Shown piece after piece: positions 18,359 through 25,735 of a stretch of DNA of 64,000 nucleotides. A model generated the notes under the pieces. The model was not told the DNA's origin. It saw only the letters and a program-made list of their open reading frames with translations, and did no database searches. Position 1 is the first letter of the stretch, and each line of letters begins with the position of its first letter. The position numbers and the translations under genes were made by a program. The stretch comes from CAZHGD01 sp964531735 (GTDB lineage: Bacteria; Armatimonadota; UBA10988): assembly GCA_964531735.1 (NCBI GenBank), contig CAZHGD010000001.1, positions 1-64,000 on the forward strand. Reading direction: 5' to 3'.

Positions 18359-18395
18359 GCGTCGGCGCACGGCCGCTGAAGCACCTCTGGGTGGC

Positions 18396-18416
18396 ACTGG
18401 TGGCTTGTCCACCAGT
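18396..18416. repeat. Short palindrome, arms ACTGGTGG / CCACCAGT
   Basis: Perfect 8-bp arms around a 5-base loop (CTTGT), between two convergent genes. There is no T-run after it, so it is not a classical terminator. A second, related palindrome lies 20 bp downstream; the outer bases GTGGC of this copy pair with the GCCAC-like end of the second. Together they look like a REP-type intergenic element and may still act as an mRNA 3' structure. Confidence 0.65.
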
Positions 18417-18436
18417 ACGCTGCCAAGCCGCCCCAG

Positions 18437-18459
18437 CACTGGCGGACTAGCCGCCAGTG
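18437..18459. repeat. Short palindrome, arms CACTGGCGG / CCGCCAGTG
   Basis: Perfect 9-bp arms around the loop ACTAG. It differs from the neighbouring palindrome at 18396 by a T-to-C change compensated in the opposite arm, so the stem is kept. The covariation suggests a repeat family whose structure matters. It lies 37 bp before the end of the gene at 18497 on the other strand. Confidence 0.65.
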
Positions 18460-18496
18460 GCACACCGGTGGCGGGCGGGGCACTCGGGCAGGCGGC

Positions 18497-19834
18497 TCAC
18501 AGCTCCGGCAACCGCCGCCGGATCAGTGCCTGGTCGTCGGCCGACAGCGCGCTGAGCGGTCTTGGCTGGTCCTGCGGGCGCGTGCCTTTCTGGTTGAGCA
18601 CGTTGAGCAGGCTCCAGTTCCGCGTGATCGCGCGCGGCTCGGCCGCCGGCAGGTCGTAACGCGTGAAGTCGATCACCTGCTCGGGGCTGTGGCGCTGCCA
18701 GTCGCGCAGGAGCGCCAGGCGGAAGTCACGGTTCATGAACCAGCGGATCTCCAGGTTCGCGTCCGAGCCATCGATGCCGCTACCGCGTTCGACGAACCGG
18801 TAGTCCAGGCGGCTGTTGTCGGCGAACTGCGCGCGGAACGCCTCACCGAACTCGCCCTCGGTGACCGCGCGTACATCGGGCCAGCGCCGGCGCACCTCGG
18901 CACCGTAGGCCGGCAGGTGCTGCGTGCCGCCGATGGCCACCTCCCAGATCACCGTCACCCAGCCGAAGCCGTTGCGCGCGAAGCCGTCGTCGAAGTGCAG
19001 GCCGGTGGTGAACACCTGCTCGCGCAGCCCGGTCTCGGCGCCCAGGCGCAGGATGGTCTCAATCGGTCCCAGCCCGAGCCGGCTGTTGTGCCCGTCGGCG
19101 AAGCCGAGGCGCCGGGCGGCCAGGAAGTCGCAGGTCCAGCCGTCCAGGCAGACGCAATCGATGAAGTCGGCCGGCCCCTGCGCCGGCTTGCAGTAGTGTT
19201 CGCGGCTGGGATAGTAGGGGTAGGAGAGCGAGCCGTCGCCATCGCCGTTGTCGATGCCGAACTGGCTCCAAATGGTGCCCTGGCAGACGTGGATGCCTTC
19301 TTCCTCGGCCAGATAGCGCAGGTTCTCGGCGGCCAGGAAGCCGGCGACCACGCTTCGGGGCCGATAGCCGCCGCCGACCATCGCGCTGACCCGCTTCAGC
19401 CCGTCGTGCAGATCGCGGTTGGTCTGCTCACGCGGGTTGTGCATCGGTGAGAAGAAGGCCCCGGGGATGAAGGTGATCTCGTCGCCCAGTTCGCGGTGGC
19501 AGGCGACCACCTGGGCGCGGATCGCCTGGTAGTTGGGCCGCGGGTCCTGCAGGGCGAGCCAACTGAACGCCCAGGTCATCCGCGCGCCGGGGAACGCCTG
19601 CGCCAAGTGCTCCCGCATGGCGCGCACGGCCTCGGGGGTGTGCAGCGCGGCCTCGTCCTGCCCCAGGTTCTGCGTGCGCGTCACCTCGATCTGGTTGACG
19701 CGGATCAGCCCGATGAAGGTGAGGTACCGGCCACCGAGCAGGGGCACCGGTGACGCTGGTGTGCTCTGGGCGGAACTGCTCAGCGCGAGCAGCATGGTCA
19801 GGTCGGCGCAACGCTGGAGAGCAGGGGTGGGCAT
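18497..19834 (-). CDS. DUF3863/DUF3864-like protein, possible NodB-like carbohydrate-acting enzyme
   Basis: Protein of 445 aa from the ATG at 19834, which is preceded by AGGA. The N-terminus is moderately hydrophobic (CADLTMLLALSSSAQS), so export is possible. The body contains GRYLTFIGLIRVNQIEVTR, MTWAFSWLALQD, DEITFIPGAFFSP and SREHYCKPAQGP segments, which I associate with the DUF3863/DUF3864 proteins of polysaccharide-degrading bacteria. The order of conserved Asp/His stretches recalls a polysaccharide-deacetylase barrel, but I cannot assign catalytic residues. It is divergent from the beta-helix gene at 19947 with 112 bp between. The family name is from memory and should be checked. Confidence 0.6.
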   Translation of the reverse strand: MPTPALQRCADLTMLLALSSSAQSTPASPVPLLGGRYLTFIGLIRVNQIEVTRTQNLGQDEAALHTPEAVRAMREHLAQAFPGARMTWAFSWLALQDPRPNYQAIRAQVVACHRELGDEITFIPGAFFSPMHNPREQTNRDLHDGLKRVSAMVGGGYRPRSVVAGFLAAENLRYLAEEEGIHVCQGTIWSQFGIDNGDGDGSLSYPYYPSREHYCKPAQGPADFIDCVCLDGWTCDFLAARRLGFADGHNSRLGLGPIETILRLGAETGLREQVFTTGLHFDDGFARNGFGWVTVIWEVAIGGTQHLPAYGAEVRRRWPDVRAVTEGEFGEAFRAQFADNSRLDYRFVERGSGIDGSDANLEIRWFMNRDFRLALLRDWQRHSPEQVIDFTRYDLPAAEPRAITRNWSLLNVLNQKGTRPQDQPRPLSALSADDQALIRRRLPEL

Positions 19835-19946
19835 GGTTGGTCCTACAGCCGCCAGCATTCCCGGCGTCGCGGCGAGCACCTTCCGGCGGCGCCGGTAGGC
19901 AGGAAACGGCCGCGCGGCGCGGCATTGTCCCAGCGAGGAGTCCTCG

Positions 19947-21305
19947 ATGCGCGACGCCGCCCAGTTCCGTTTCGATCCCGCGGCCACGGGCCCGGCCAAC
20001 ACGGCCGCGCTGCAAGCCGCCGTGGCCGGTGGCGGCACCGTGTGGATCACGCGGCCGGGCGTGTACCGGGTGGCCGGTACCGTCTACCTGGGCAGCCACA
20101 CCGCGCTACGCTGCGGCGCCGGAGTGGTCTTTCAGAAGACCGACGAAGCCGGTCCGTTCAGCCACGTGCTGCTCAACCAGGGCGCGCGCACCAAAACCTG
20201 GGACGAGGACATCCTGGTGGAGGGGCTGACCATCGCGGTCAACGGCCAGGACCACCGCACCTTCGCCGACGTCTTCGGCCTGCACGGCCAGTTGGCGTTT
20301 CACTACGTGCGCGACCTGCGCATCGACCGGTTCCGTTGCCTCGATCTGGGTCAGGCTCAGTACGGCATCCACATCTGCACGTTCGAGGACGTGCTGATCA
20401 ACGACGTCTGGATCCGCGGCGACAAGGACGGCGTCCATTTCGGGCGCGGGCGGCGGTTCCGCGTCAGCAACGGTGTCTTCGAGACCTACGACGACGCCGT
20501 GGCGCTCAACGCGCACGACTACGACGTCGGCAACCCGGAGCTCGGCTGGATTGAGGACGGCGTCGTGGAGAACTGCCACGACCTCGACGATGGCAAGCGA
20601 CCCATCGGTTTCTTCTGCCGCATCCTGGCCGGTGCCTGGCTCGACTGGACGCCCGGCATGTCGGTGCAGAAGTCGGACACCGTGGTCAGTGACGGCCGCC
20701 TCTATCGCGTCCGTGCCGATGCCGACGGCCAGCGGTTCGCCTCCACCACACCGCCCACTCACGCCCAGGGCAGCGCCGTGCTCGACGGCATCACCTGGGT
20801 GGCCGTGCAGGACGACGTGACCTACACCGCCGGTGTGCGCAACGTGGTCTTCCGCGACATCTTCCTGCGCAAGCCGCGGGTCGGCTTCTCGGTCCACTTC
20901 GACAACGACCGCTTCAGCCGGTCGTACTATCCCGGTGCGGCCATTCCGCGGCAGGAGCGCGTGCTCCTGGACAACGTGCGCGTCCTGCACGACCAGCGCA
21001 CCGACCTGGTGGCCATCGGCACGCCGGTCGATGCGTTGACGATTGTCAACTCGACCATCGGCAACACGCCGTGCCGCTTCCATGGCAACCAGGCCATGCC
21101 GGACTACCAGCCCACGCAGCTCAACCTGATCGGCAACACGTTCACCCACGCGGGCCGGCTGGATCTGGTGACCAACAGCGTGGCCGGCAAGCAGGTGACG
21201 TTGCGCACGGCGCACAGCACGGTACTCGGCGAGGGCTTCACCGCGGCGGTGGAGCCGGGGCCGGGGCAGATCGCCGTGGCCAGCGATCTGCCCGGCTTGG
21301 CCTGA
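19947..21305 (+). CDS. Pectate-lyase-superfamily parallel beta-helix protein (no signal peptide)
   Basis: Beta-helix protein of 452 aa. The ATG at 19947 follows GAGGAG. It begins with the Pectate_lyase_3-like module (FDPAATGPANTAALQAAVAG, GGTVWITRPGVYRVAGTVYL) and continues with rungs such as LRIDRFRCLDLGQAQYGIHI and VLINDVWIRGDKDGVHFGRG. The DGVHFGRG/DDAVALN pattern resembles GH28-type enzymes, but the catalytic Asp set cannot be confirmed by eye. There is no export signal, so it may be cytoplasmic. The last 10 codons and stop lie inside the left direct repeat of the SIR2 island; the reading frame is intact. Confidence 0.82.
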   Translation: MRDAAQFRFDPAATGPANTAALQAAVAGGGTVWITRPGVYRVAGTVYLGSHTALRCGAGVVFQKTDEAGPFSHVLLNQGARTKTWDEDILVEGLTIAVNGQDHRTFADVFGLHGQLAFHYVRDLRIDRFRCLDLGQAQYGIHICTFEDVLINDVWIRGDKDGVHFGRGRRFRVSNGVFETYDDAVALNAHDYDVGNPELGWIEDGVVENCHDLDDGKRPIGFFCRILAGAWLDWTPGMSVQKSDTVVSDGRLYRVRADADGQRFASTTPPTHAQGSAVLDGITWVAVQDDVTYTAGVRNVVFRDIFLRKPRVGFSVHFDNDRFSRSYYPGAAIPRQERVLLDNVRVLHDQRTDLVAIGTPVDALTIVNSTIGNTPCRFHGNQAMPDYQPTQLNLIGNTFTHAGRLDLVTNSVAGKQVTLRTAHSTVLGEGFTAAVEPGPGQIAVASDLPGLA

Positions 21306-21410
21306 CCGGCGACCTGCTCAGTCGTCGCCCAGGTACTCGGCGACGTCCCGCCCGTCGAGCAGCCAGCTCAGGTTGAACGAGACCACCTGCACCGCCTCGT
21401 GCGGGCCGCG
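21276..21410. repeat. Direct repeat, left copy
   Basis: 135 bp matching 24555-24689 at 129 positions with no gaps; similarity stops sharply at both ends. It contains the last 10 codons including the stop (TGA 21303-21305) of the beta-helix gene, a 12-bp spacer, and on the minus strand a disconnected last 31 codons including the stop of the sialidase gene (21318-21410). The sialidase fragment has no start and is a remnant. Confidence 0.95.
21318..21410 (-). pseudogene. Detached 3' end of the sialidase-like gene
   Basis: Minus-strand remnant encoding the same final residues as the intact gene at 24597-25733 (NLSWLLDGRDVAEYLGDD) before TGA. Both nucleotide differences from the intact copy are at third codon positions: TAC versus TAT (Tyr) and CGG versus CGC (Arg). 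The remnant has no upstream coding sequence, as it joins unrelated DNA at 21411. Confidence 0.85.
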
Positions 21411-21438
21411 GGGGTAGGCCGACACCTCCGCGCCCTTG

Positions 21439-21468
21439 GCACTTTACTGCGCCGGCGCAGCAAAGTGC
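21439..21468. repeat. Near-perfect 13-bp inverted repeat inside the island edge
   Basis: Arms GCACTTTACTGCG (21439-21451) and CGCAGCAAAGTGC (21456-21468) around CCGG, with one mismatch that would be a G-T pair. It lies 28 bp inside the left junction of the island and about 220 bp after the SIR2 gene stop. It could be a recombination or terminator structure; there is no following T-run on the minus strand. Confidence 0.7.
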
Positions 21469-21543
21469 TGCCCGAACACAACATGGGTCGATGGAGTCAG
21501 GTCGTCTCGGATACGGGCCGGGCCAACGTTGGTGCTGCGGTAC

Positions 21544-21589
21544 TGACGCAAGCCGCCCTGCCATGGCCGCCGCCCAGGTGGGTGCGTCA
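21544..21589. repeat. Inverted repeat TGACGCA / TGCGTCA in the island's 3' flank
   Basis: Perfect 7-bp arms 32 bp apart in the non-coding stretch between the left repeat and the SIR2 stop. The inner sequence is GC-rich. Significance is uncertain; it is listed because this 280-bp stretch otherwise shows nothing recognisable. Confidence 0.35.
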
Positions 21590-21690
21590 AGGTTGCCTCT
21601 TGTCGGCCGACTGCCAGTGCGGTAGGCCGGCCCGCCACGCCTTCGGAACCTGCTGCACATGCCGCCCGGGGCGGCTCTGCGACAAGCTAC

Positions 21691-24138
21691 CTATGGATCG
21701 TCGTAGGCGTCACCAACCGGCTCGGCGGGCTCGTGCGCCTCAGACGAGAGCCCGCCGAATCGGCTCTCGTAGCGTTCCACAACACGCTGGAGGTTGGGAT
21801 CCCCGATACGTTCCACCGCCGCCCTGAGTTCGCTGATGGCATCTTCATACACATTGCCGTTCGCTGTTCGCCTGTAGACCTCTATCGCGACGTCGCAGTA
21901 AGCCGACAGCAGACTAGCGTTGTAGGGGAACTGCTGTATAGATGCCTTAGCGAGCGAGCCCGCCTGTTCCAGGATCGCGAGTCTGTCCTCTTCCATGATC
22001 CCCGGCGTGGTCTTGGCCCGCGCTGCAAGCAGCGATACCCGGTACCGGGCGACAGGCCCATCGCGGCGGAAGTCCTGCTCGAAGATGCGGATCTCCACCT
22101 CTGCCTTCTCGAACTCGCCCATGTCGATCAGGTTGCGGATGAGTCTGTGGCGCGGCACGCGCTCGCCCGGGACTATGGAGATTATCTTGCGAAGCAGTGT
22201 GTTCTGAACAGATTTGTCGGGTATACTAGGGATGCCGGTCTCGATATTGCACAACTCCCTCATGCTTGACACTTCCACATCGTAGGTAGGGGAAGTGTTC
22301 TCGATCACGGTCGACAATAGTTCAGCGACCTGGGTGGAGTCTGGGTACTTGTAGCGTGCGACTATCTGGGCAATCACGCTGTGGCGCGAGCGCCAACCGT
22401 AGATGCCCTGTTTCTCGGAAATGGGGTACTCGTGGACAATATCTGCAAGGCGCTGAAGTGCCACGCAGATATCGTCTGCGCGTATCCCCAGCAAGCGCAT
22501 TACAAGTTGTCTGTGGACCTTGATGCCGGCGCTCTCGGCCGCCGCCACAAAGCGATATATCTCCTGGCATGCTACATCAAGGTCTGCATACTCGCGCAGT
22601 ATGATGTCATCAAACTTTTCGGATGCAAATATGTTCTTGAGACATACGAACAGTTCAGAGGCGCAACGCTCGGTCAGTCGCCTTCTCCGTTCGTGACGCG
22701 AGAACCCGCTGAACGTTTTCTCGACCAGTGCGCGGATCGTGGCGCTTGAGTCCACAAGTTGGAGTAGGCAGTCGATCTCGTTTGGCTGAAGCAGCCCTAG
22801 TACGTAGATTCTGCTCGTGCGGAACAGACTGGGGTGCTTGGCTCGCGGATTCCAGTGGTTCCTAGTTGAGACGCAGATCAGCCTGATCGATGTCAGCGCA
22901 TTGCGCGCGTAGGCGTCAACCAAGTCGTTGATCTGAGGGAGATGCATGTGCGCGTCATCGAGCAGCAAGGCTGCTACTCGTCTGTTGTTGGCCAGATCGT
23001 TCGCCACTCTCATCCACGCGGCGACGTTCACGACGTGGTCAGGTTGGTGTTCCCAACACAGGTAGCCGTGCTGTCGGAGCAACTGCAGCGCTTGGCGTGC
23101 GGCTGTTGTCTTGCCGACCCCGCTCGCCCCCAGTAGTACGGCGCAGAGCGCGTCCGATGTACGCAGTTCATGGCTGATCTGCTCTGCAACGTTTCGCTCG
23201 AAGGTGAACCCGGCTACGACGTCGGCGTGAGTGGCTGGCCAGCCGTTGAACATCGAGCCGAAGTCAGGTGCGGCCTCAGATACGTGGGCGACGTCGACGG
23301 TGACCGGCCTGAGCGCAGCTTCTGCGTCCAGTGGATCCGTGGCATCGCGCGGCGACGGCGCCGCCGGTTTCTTGGCAGCCAGTTCGGCGAAGAAGTCATC
23401 CACGCCGCCAAAGCACACGGTGAAGCCGCGCTTCTCAAACAGCGCGGCCCTGTTGTCGTCGCGCGTGTATAGCAGGAGCGACAGCCGCCAAGCGCCTTGA
23501 GCTTTTGAGCCCAAATCAGCGGCACGGTTCACTATGCTCCTGATGTCGGCGTCTTGCAGGGACTGCCCAATGATGACAAGCTCACTTCCGACCATGTCAC
23601 CTCTGAGCCGGTCATAGAGGGCCTCCCTGAAGTTGCCTGTCTGGTCGTAGTCGGCCTCTGTGACTATCAGCCGCGCCACGCTGCCGTCGACAATGTCCTT
23701 CTCGATGCTTCCGTGGAGCTTGAACAGCTTGGTTGCCTCGGGGTGATCGTGGGCCGTGAAGTCGAAATCGGAAGAGTACACCGTCAGGTCGCGACTCTGT
23801 CGCTTGTAGCACTGCTCGATCAGGTCGTCGAAATTGGTTGTGTATAGGGACTTCCACTCGTAGAGGGGCAGGTTGAGGAGACCCCCAGTCGGCTTTGCAC
23901 CGCTCAGCAGTTGCCGGAGTGCGTTTACCAACTCCCGGCGGGTGCGTCGTTGCTCGACCAAGCTTGCCAGTTCGGAAAGCGAGTAATCCTCCGCGCCCAG
24001 GCCAATCAGTGCCGCTAGCCGACGCGCGACCTGCGCCGCCGCCGGCACGCCAGATGGCGCCGAAGAGCCTGCGCCGAACAGCAAGACGGTAGTCTCTGGA
24101 CTGATCCTGTCGACGAGCCGTGAGATCTCTATTGGCAC
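21691..24138 (-). CDS. SIR2-domain NADase fused to a P-loop (STAND-like) NTPase, predicted antiphage protein
   Basis: Predicted cytoplasmic defence protein of 815 aa. The GTG start at 24138 follows AGGAGG by 5 bases. N-terminal SIR2 domain: GAGSSAPSG (22-30) binds NAD, then YTTNFDD (N102) and LHGS with the probable catalytic H142, and IIGQSLQDADIRSIV. After a linker, an NTPase domain has Walker A GASGVGKT (K343) and Walker B ALLLDDAH (D394, D395). The C-terminal ~400 residues are helical and possibly TPR-like, suited to sensing. In the AVAST type 5 and related SIR2-STAND proteins, the sensor recognises phage proteins and the SIR2 domain depletes NAD. It has no companion gene. Its codons use A/T at third positions far more than its neighbours do, and it sits alone inside the repeat-flanked island. 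Confidence 0.85.
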   Translation of the reverse strand: MPIEISRLVDRISPETTVLLFGAGSSAPSGVPAAAQVARRLAALIGLGAEDYSLSELASLVEQRRTRRELVNALRQLLSGAKPTGGLLNLPLYEWKSLYTTNFDDLIEQCYKRQSRDLTVYSSDFDFTAHDHPEATKLFKLHGSIEKDIVDGSVARLIVTEADYDQTGNFREALYDRLRGDMVGSELVIIGQSLQDADIRSIVNRAADLGSKAQGAWRLSLLLYTRDDNRAALFEKRGFTVCFGGVDDFFAELAAKKPAAPSPRDATDPLDAEAALRPVTVDVAHVSEAAPDFGSMFNGWPATHADVVAGFTFERNVAEQISHELRTSDALCAVLLGASGVGKTTAARQALQLLRQHGYLCWEHQPDHVVNVAAWMRVANDLANNRRVAALLLDDAHMHLPQINDLVDAYARNALTSIRLICVSTRNHWNPRAKHPSLFRTSRIYVLGLLQPNEIDCLLQLVDSSATIRALVEKTFSGFSRHERRRRLTERCASELFVCLKNIFASEKFDDIILREYADLDVACQEIYRFVAAAESAGIKVHRQLVMRLLGIRADDICVALQRLADIVHEYPISEKQGIYGWRSRHSVIAQIVARYKYPDSTQVAELLSTVIENTSPTYDVEVSSMRELCNIETGIPSIPDKSVQNTLLRKIISIVPGERVPRHRLIRNLIDMGEFEKAEVEIRIFEQDFRRDGPVARYRVSLLAARAKTTPGIMEEDRLAILEQAGSLAKASIQQFPYNASLLSAYCDVAIEVYRRTANGNVYEDAISELRAAVERIGDPNLQRVVERYESRFGGLSSEAHEPAEPVGDAYDDP

Positions 24139-24554
24139 CCCGCCCTCCTGTCTTGCAGCGAGCCGTGCAGTAGCACTGTTCAAAGGACGGCACGACTGCC
24201 CGCGCCGGATTCGACTGGCGCTACGTACCTGCGCCAAACTTGCTGGTCTTTGGCGCGCGGAAGGGCGTTCCTTCCTGCGCGCCGTAAAGGTGCCCTGCAC
24301 ACCAGCACTGCTCCTTGGCGCTCGTGCATGACGGGGTGCGCCTGCGCGCAGCACGTCGCTGGTGTGGGTCGCCCCGCTCCGCCGTACTTGTTGTGCGGCG
24401 TGAACCTCTACACCTCATTCCACGGCACCGAGTGGCGCAAATGGGCGTTACGTGACCTTCGGCAATCGCGCGCGGCCTCCTTGCACGGCAGGGCCACAGC
24501 CTTGCGACGGCGGACGCTCGCATGAACCTGCTGGCGAGCTGCGCGAGACAGTGT
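24139..24554. other. 416-bp non-coding upstream flank of the SIR2 gene within the island
   Basis: No open frame here has a credible start or recognisable product. The minus strand holds the AGGAGG of the SIR2 gene and, about 50 bp further upstream, a TTGAAC that could be part of its promoter, but no matching -10 is convincing. The base composition is closer to that of the host than is the SIR2 gene. I see no integrase remnant. Confidence 0.5.
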
Positions 24555-24689
24555 GTGGCCAGCGATCTGCCCGGTTTGGCCTGACCGTCGGCCGGCTCAG
24601 TCGTCGCCCAGATACTCGGCGACGTCGCGCCCGTCGAGCAGCCAGCTCAGGTTGAACGAGACCACCTGCACCGCCTCGTGCGGGCCGCG
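24555..24689. repeat. Direct repeat, right copy
   Basis: Matches 21276-21410 at 129 of 135 positions. Here the sialidase end (24597-24689) is the functional one, and the beta-helix end (24555-24584, encoding VASDLPGLA and stop) is the remnant. The single difference in the beta-helix part is GGT versus GGC, both Gly. The other three differences fall in the 12-bp spacer between the stops. Confidence 0.95.
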
Positions 24690-25733
24690 CGGGCCGCCCT
24701 CGAAGATGAGGTAGATGCGTCCCTGGCTCGGCGTGCCCAGGCGGCCGACGCCGAGGTGCGAGTAGGCGCTGGGACCCTCATAGACCAGCCGCTTGACCGG
24801 CCAGGTGCGGCCGCCGTCGAAGCTGGCCCAGACGGTCGAGCGCTCGCGCGCGGTGGCGATGGAGCCGCCGACCTGGTTGGGCATGACGCCGCCGTCGGTG
24901 TCGACGTTGCTGTAGAGCAGGATGTCGTGCCCGGCCACGGGCAGGCGGACCATGCCGCCCATCAGGCCATAGGACGTGCCGCGCGCGCCGTCGGGCAGGT
25001 CGGCACTGCGGTGGGCATCGAGCCACAGCTCGCCGCCGTCGTGGCTCCAGGCGAAGAAGCGGTTGCCGCGGCTCATGTGCTCGCGCGAGTTGTAGAGGAT
25101 GCGGCCGTCGGACAGCTCGGCCAAGGTGCCCTCGCCGGTCCCCATGACCGGGAACGGGTGGCTGGTCTGCCAGGTGGCGCCGCGGTCGTCGCTGTAGAGC
25201 GCCGTGCTGTAGTGGTAGGGCCGCCACTCCACGTCGTTGGAGCCGCGCGGCCCCATGACGCGCGCGGGCATGAGCAGCCGGCCGCGGTGCTCGCCGCAGG
25301 CCAGCGTCAGACCACACTGCATGGCCGCCACGCCTTCGGTGGTCGGCCGGTGGCCGAAGCTGTCGGAGCGCAACTCCACCTCTTTGTGCAGCCAGGTGGC
25401 GCCGCCGTCGCGACTGCGGTACAGCCAGCCGGCGGGCGGGTTGACATAGAGCAAGTCGCCGGTCACCTCGTCGACGAGCGCATTGCCCTCCACCGCGCCC
25501 GAGCCGATCTCGATGTCCGGGCCCCAGGTCAGTCCGCCGTCGCGGCTGCGGCGGCAGGTGCTGCCGCCGGGCGAGCGGAACGCCACCACGGTGCCGTCGG
25601 TGGCGGCGATGATGCCGCCCCAGCCGCCGCGGCCCGACCACAGCTCCTGCATCGGGACGTACAGCGGCTCGCCGAGGAACTCGGCCAAGCTGGCCGCGGT
25701 GGCCCAGGTTGCCGCGCTGTCAGATTGCTGCAT
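24597..25733 (-). CDS. BNR/Asp-box sialidase-like protein, no signal peptide
   Basis: Six-bladed-propeller exo-alpha-sialidase-like protein of 378 aa. Asp-boxes are visible as SRDGGLTWGP, SRDGGATW, SDDRGATW, SHDGGELW and SFDGGRTW. An N-terminal arginine (VVAFRSPGG) and a C-terminal Glu/Tyr region could form the active site, but the triad is not certain. There is no export signal. The ATG follows AGGAGG by 7 bases and lies 2 bp after the stop of the next gene upstream, so the two are coupled. Its last 31 codons lie in the right repeat of the SIR2 island. It could instead be a non-catalytic BNR protein. Confidence 0.85.
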   Translation of the reverse strand: MQQSDSAATWATAASLAEFLGEPLYVPMQELWSGRGGWGGIIAATDGTVVAFRSPGGSTCRRSRDGGLTWGPDIEIGSGAVEGNALVDEVTGDLLYVNPPAGWLYRSRDGGATWLHKEVELRSDSFGHRPTTEGVAAMQCGLTLACGEHRGRLLMPARVMGPRGSNDVEWRPYHYSTALYSDDRGATWQTSHPFPVMGTGEGTLAELSDGRILYNSREHMSRGNRFFAWSHDGGELWLDAHRSADLPDGARGTSYGLMGGMVRLPVAGHDILLYSNVDTDGGVMPNQVGGSIATARERSTVWASFDGGRTWPVKRLVYEGPSAYSHLGVGRLGTPSQGRIYLIFEGGPRGPHEAVQVVSFNLSWLLDGRDVAEYLGDD

Positions 25734-25735
25734 GG

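Larger units (their letters stand above)
21276..24554. mobile_element. Inserted genomic island carrying a SIR2-NTPase gene, with flanking 135-bp duplication
   Basis: One unit of 3279 bp: a 135-bp repeat (21276-21410) plus 3144 bp of new sequence ending where the second repeat copy begins (24555). Before the insertion, the beta-helix gene and the sialidase gene would have been convergent with 12 bp between stops. The inserted gene is clearly richer in A/T than everything around it, pointing to transfer. No integrase, transposase or terminal inverted repeat is recognised, so the mechanism is unknown. Recombination between the repeats would excise the island exactly and restore both gene ends. 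Confidence 0.8.

Noticed and set aside
18396..18459. Rho-independent terminator after the sigma operon
   Set aside because: Stable stems but no T-run on either strand; listed as repeats.
24139..24554. Possible integron attC site or integrase relic upstream of the SIR2 gene
   Set aside because: GTTGTGC and GCACAAC do not match the attC core pattern, and no integrase fragment is seen in any frame.
21276..24689. Assembly duplication as the cause of the direct repeats
   Set aside because: The copies differ at six positions and enclose 3.1 kb of distinct, AT-richer sequence, so a simple assembly error is unlikely, though only reads could exclude it.
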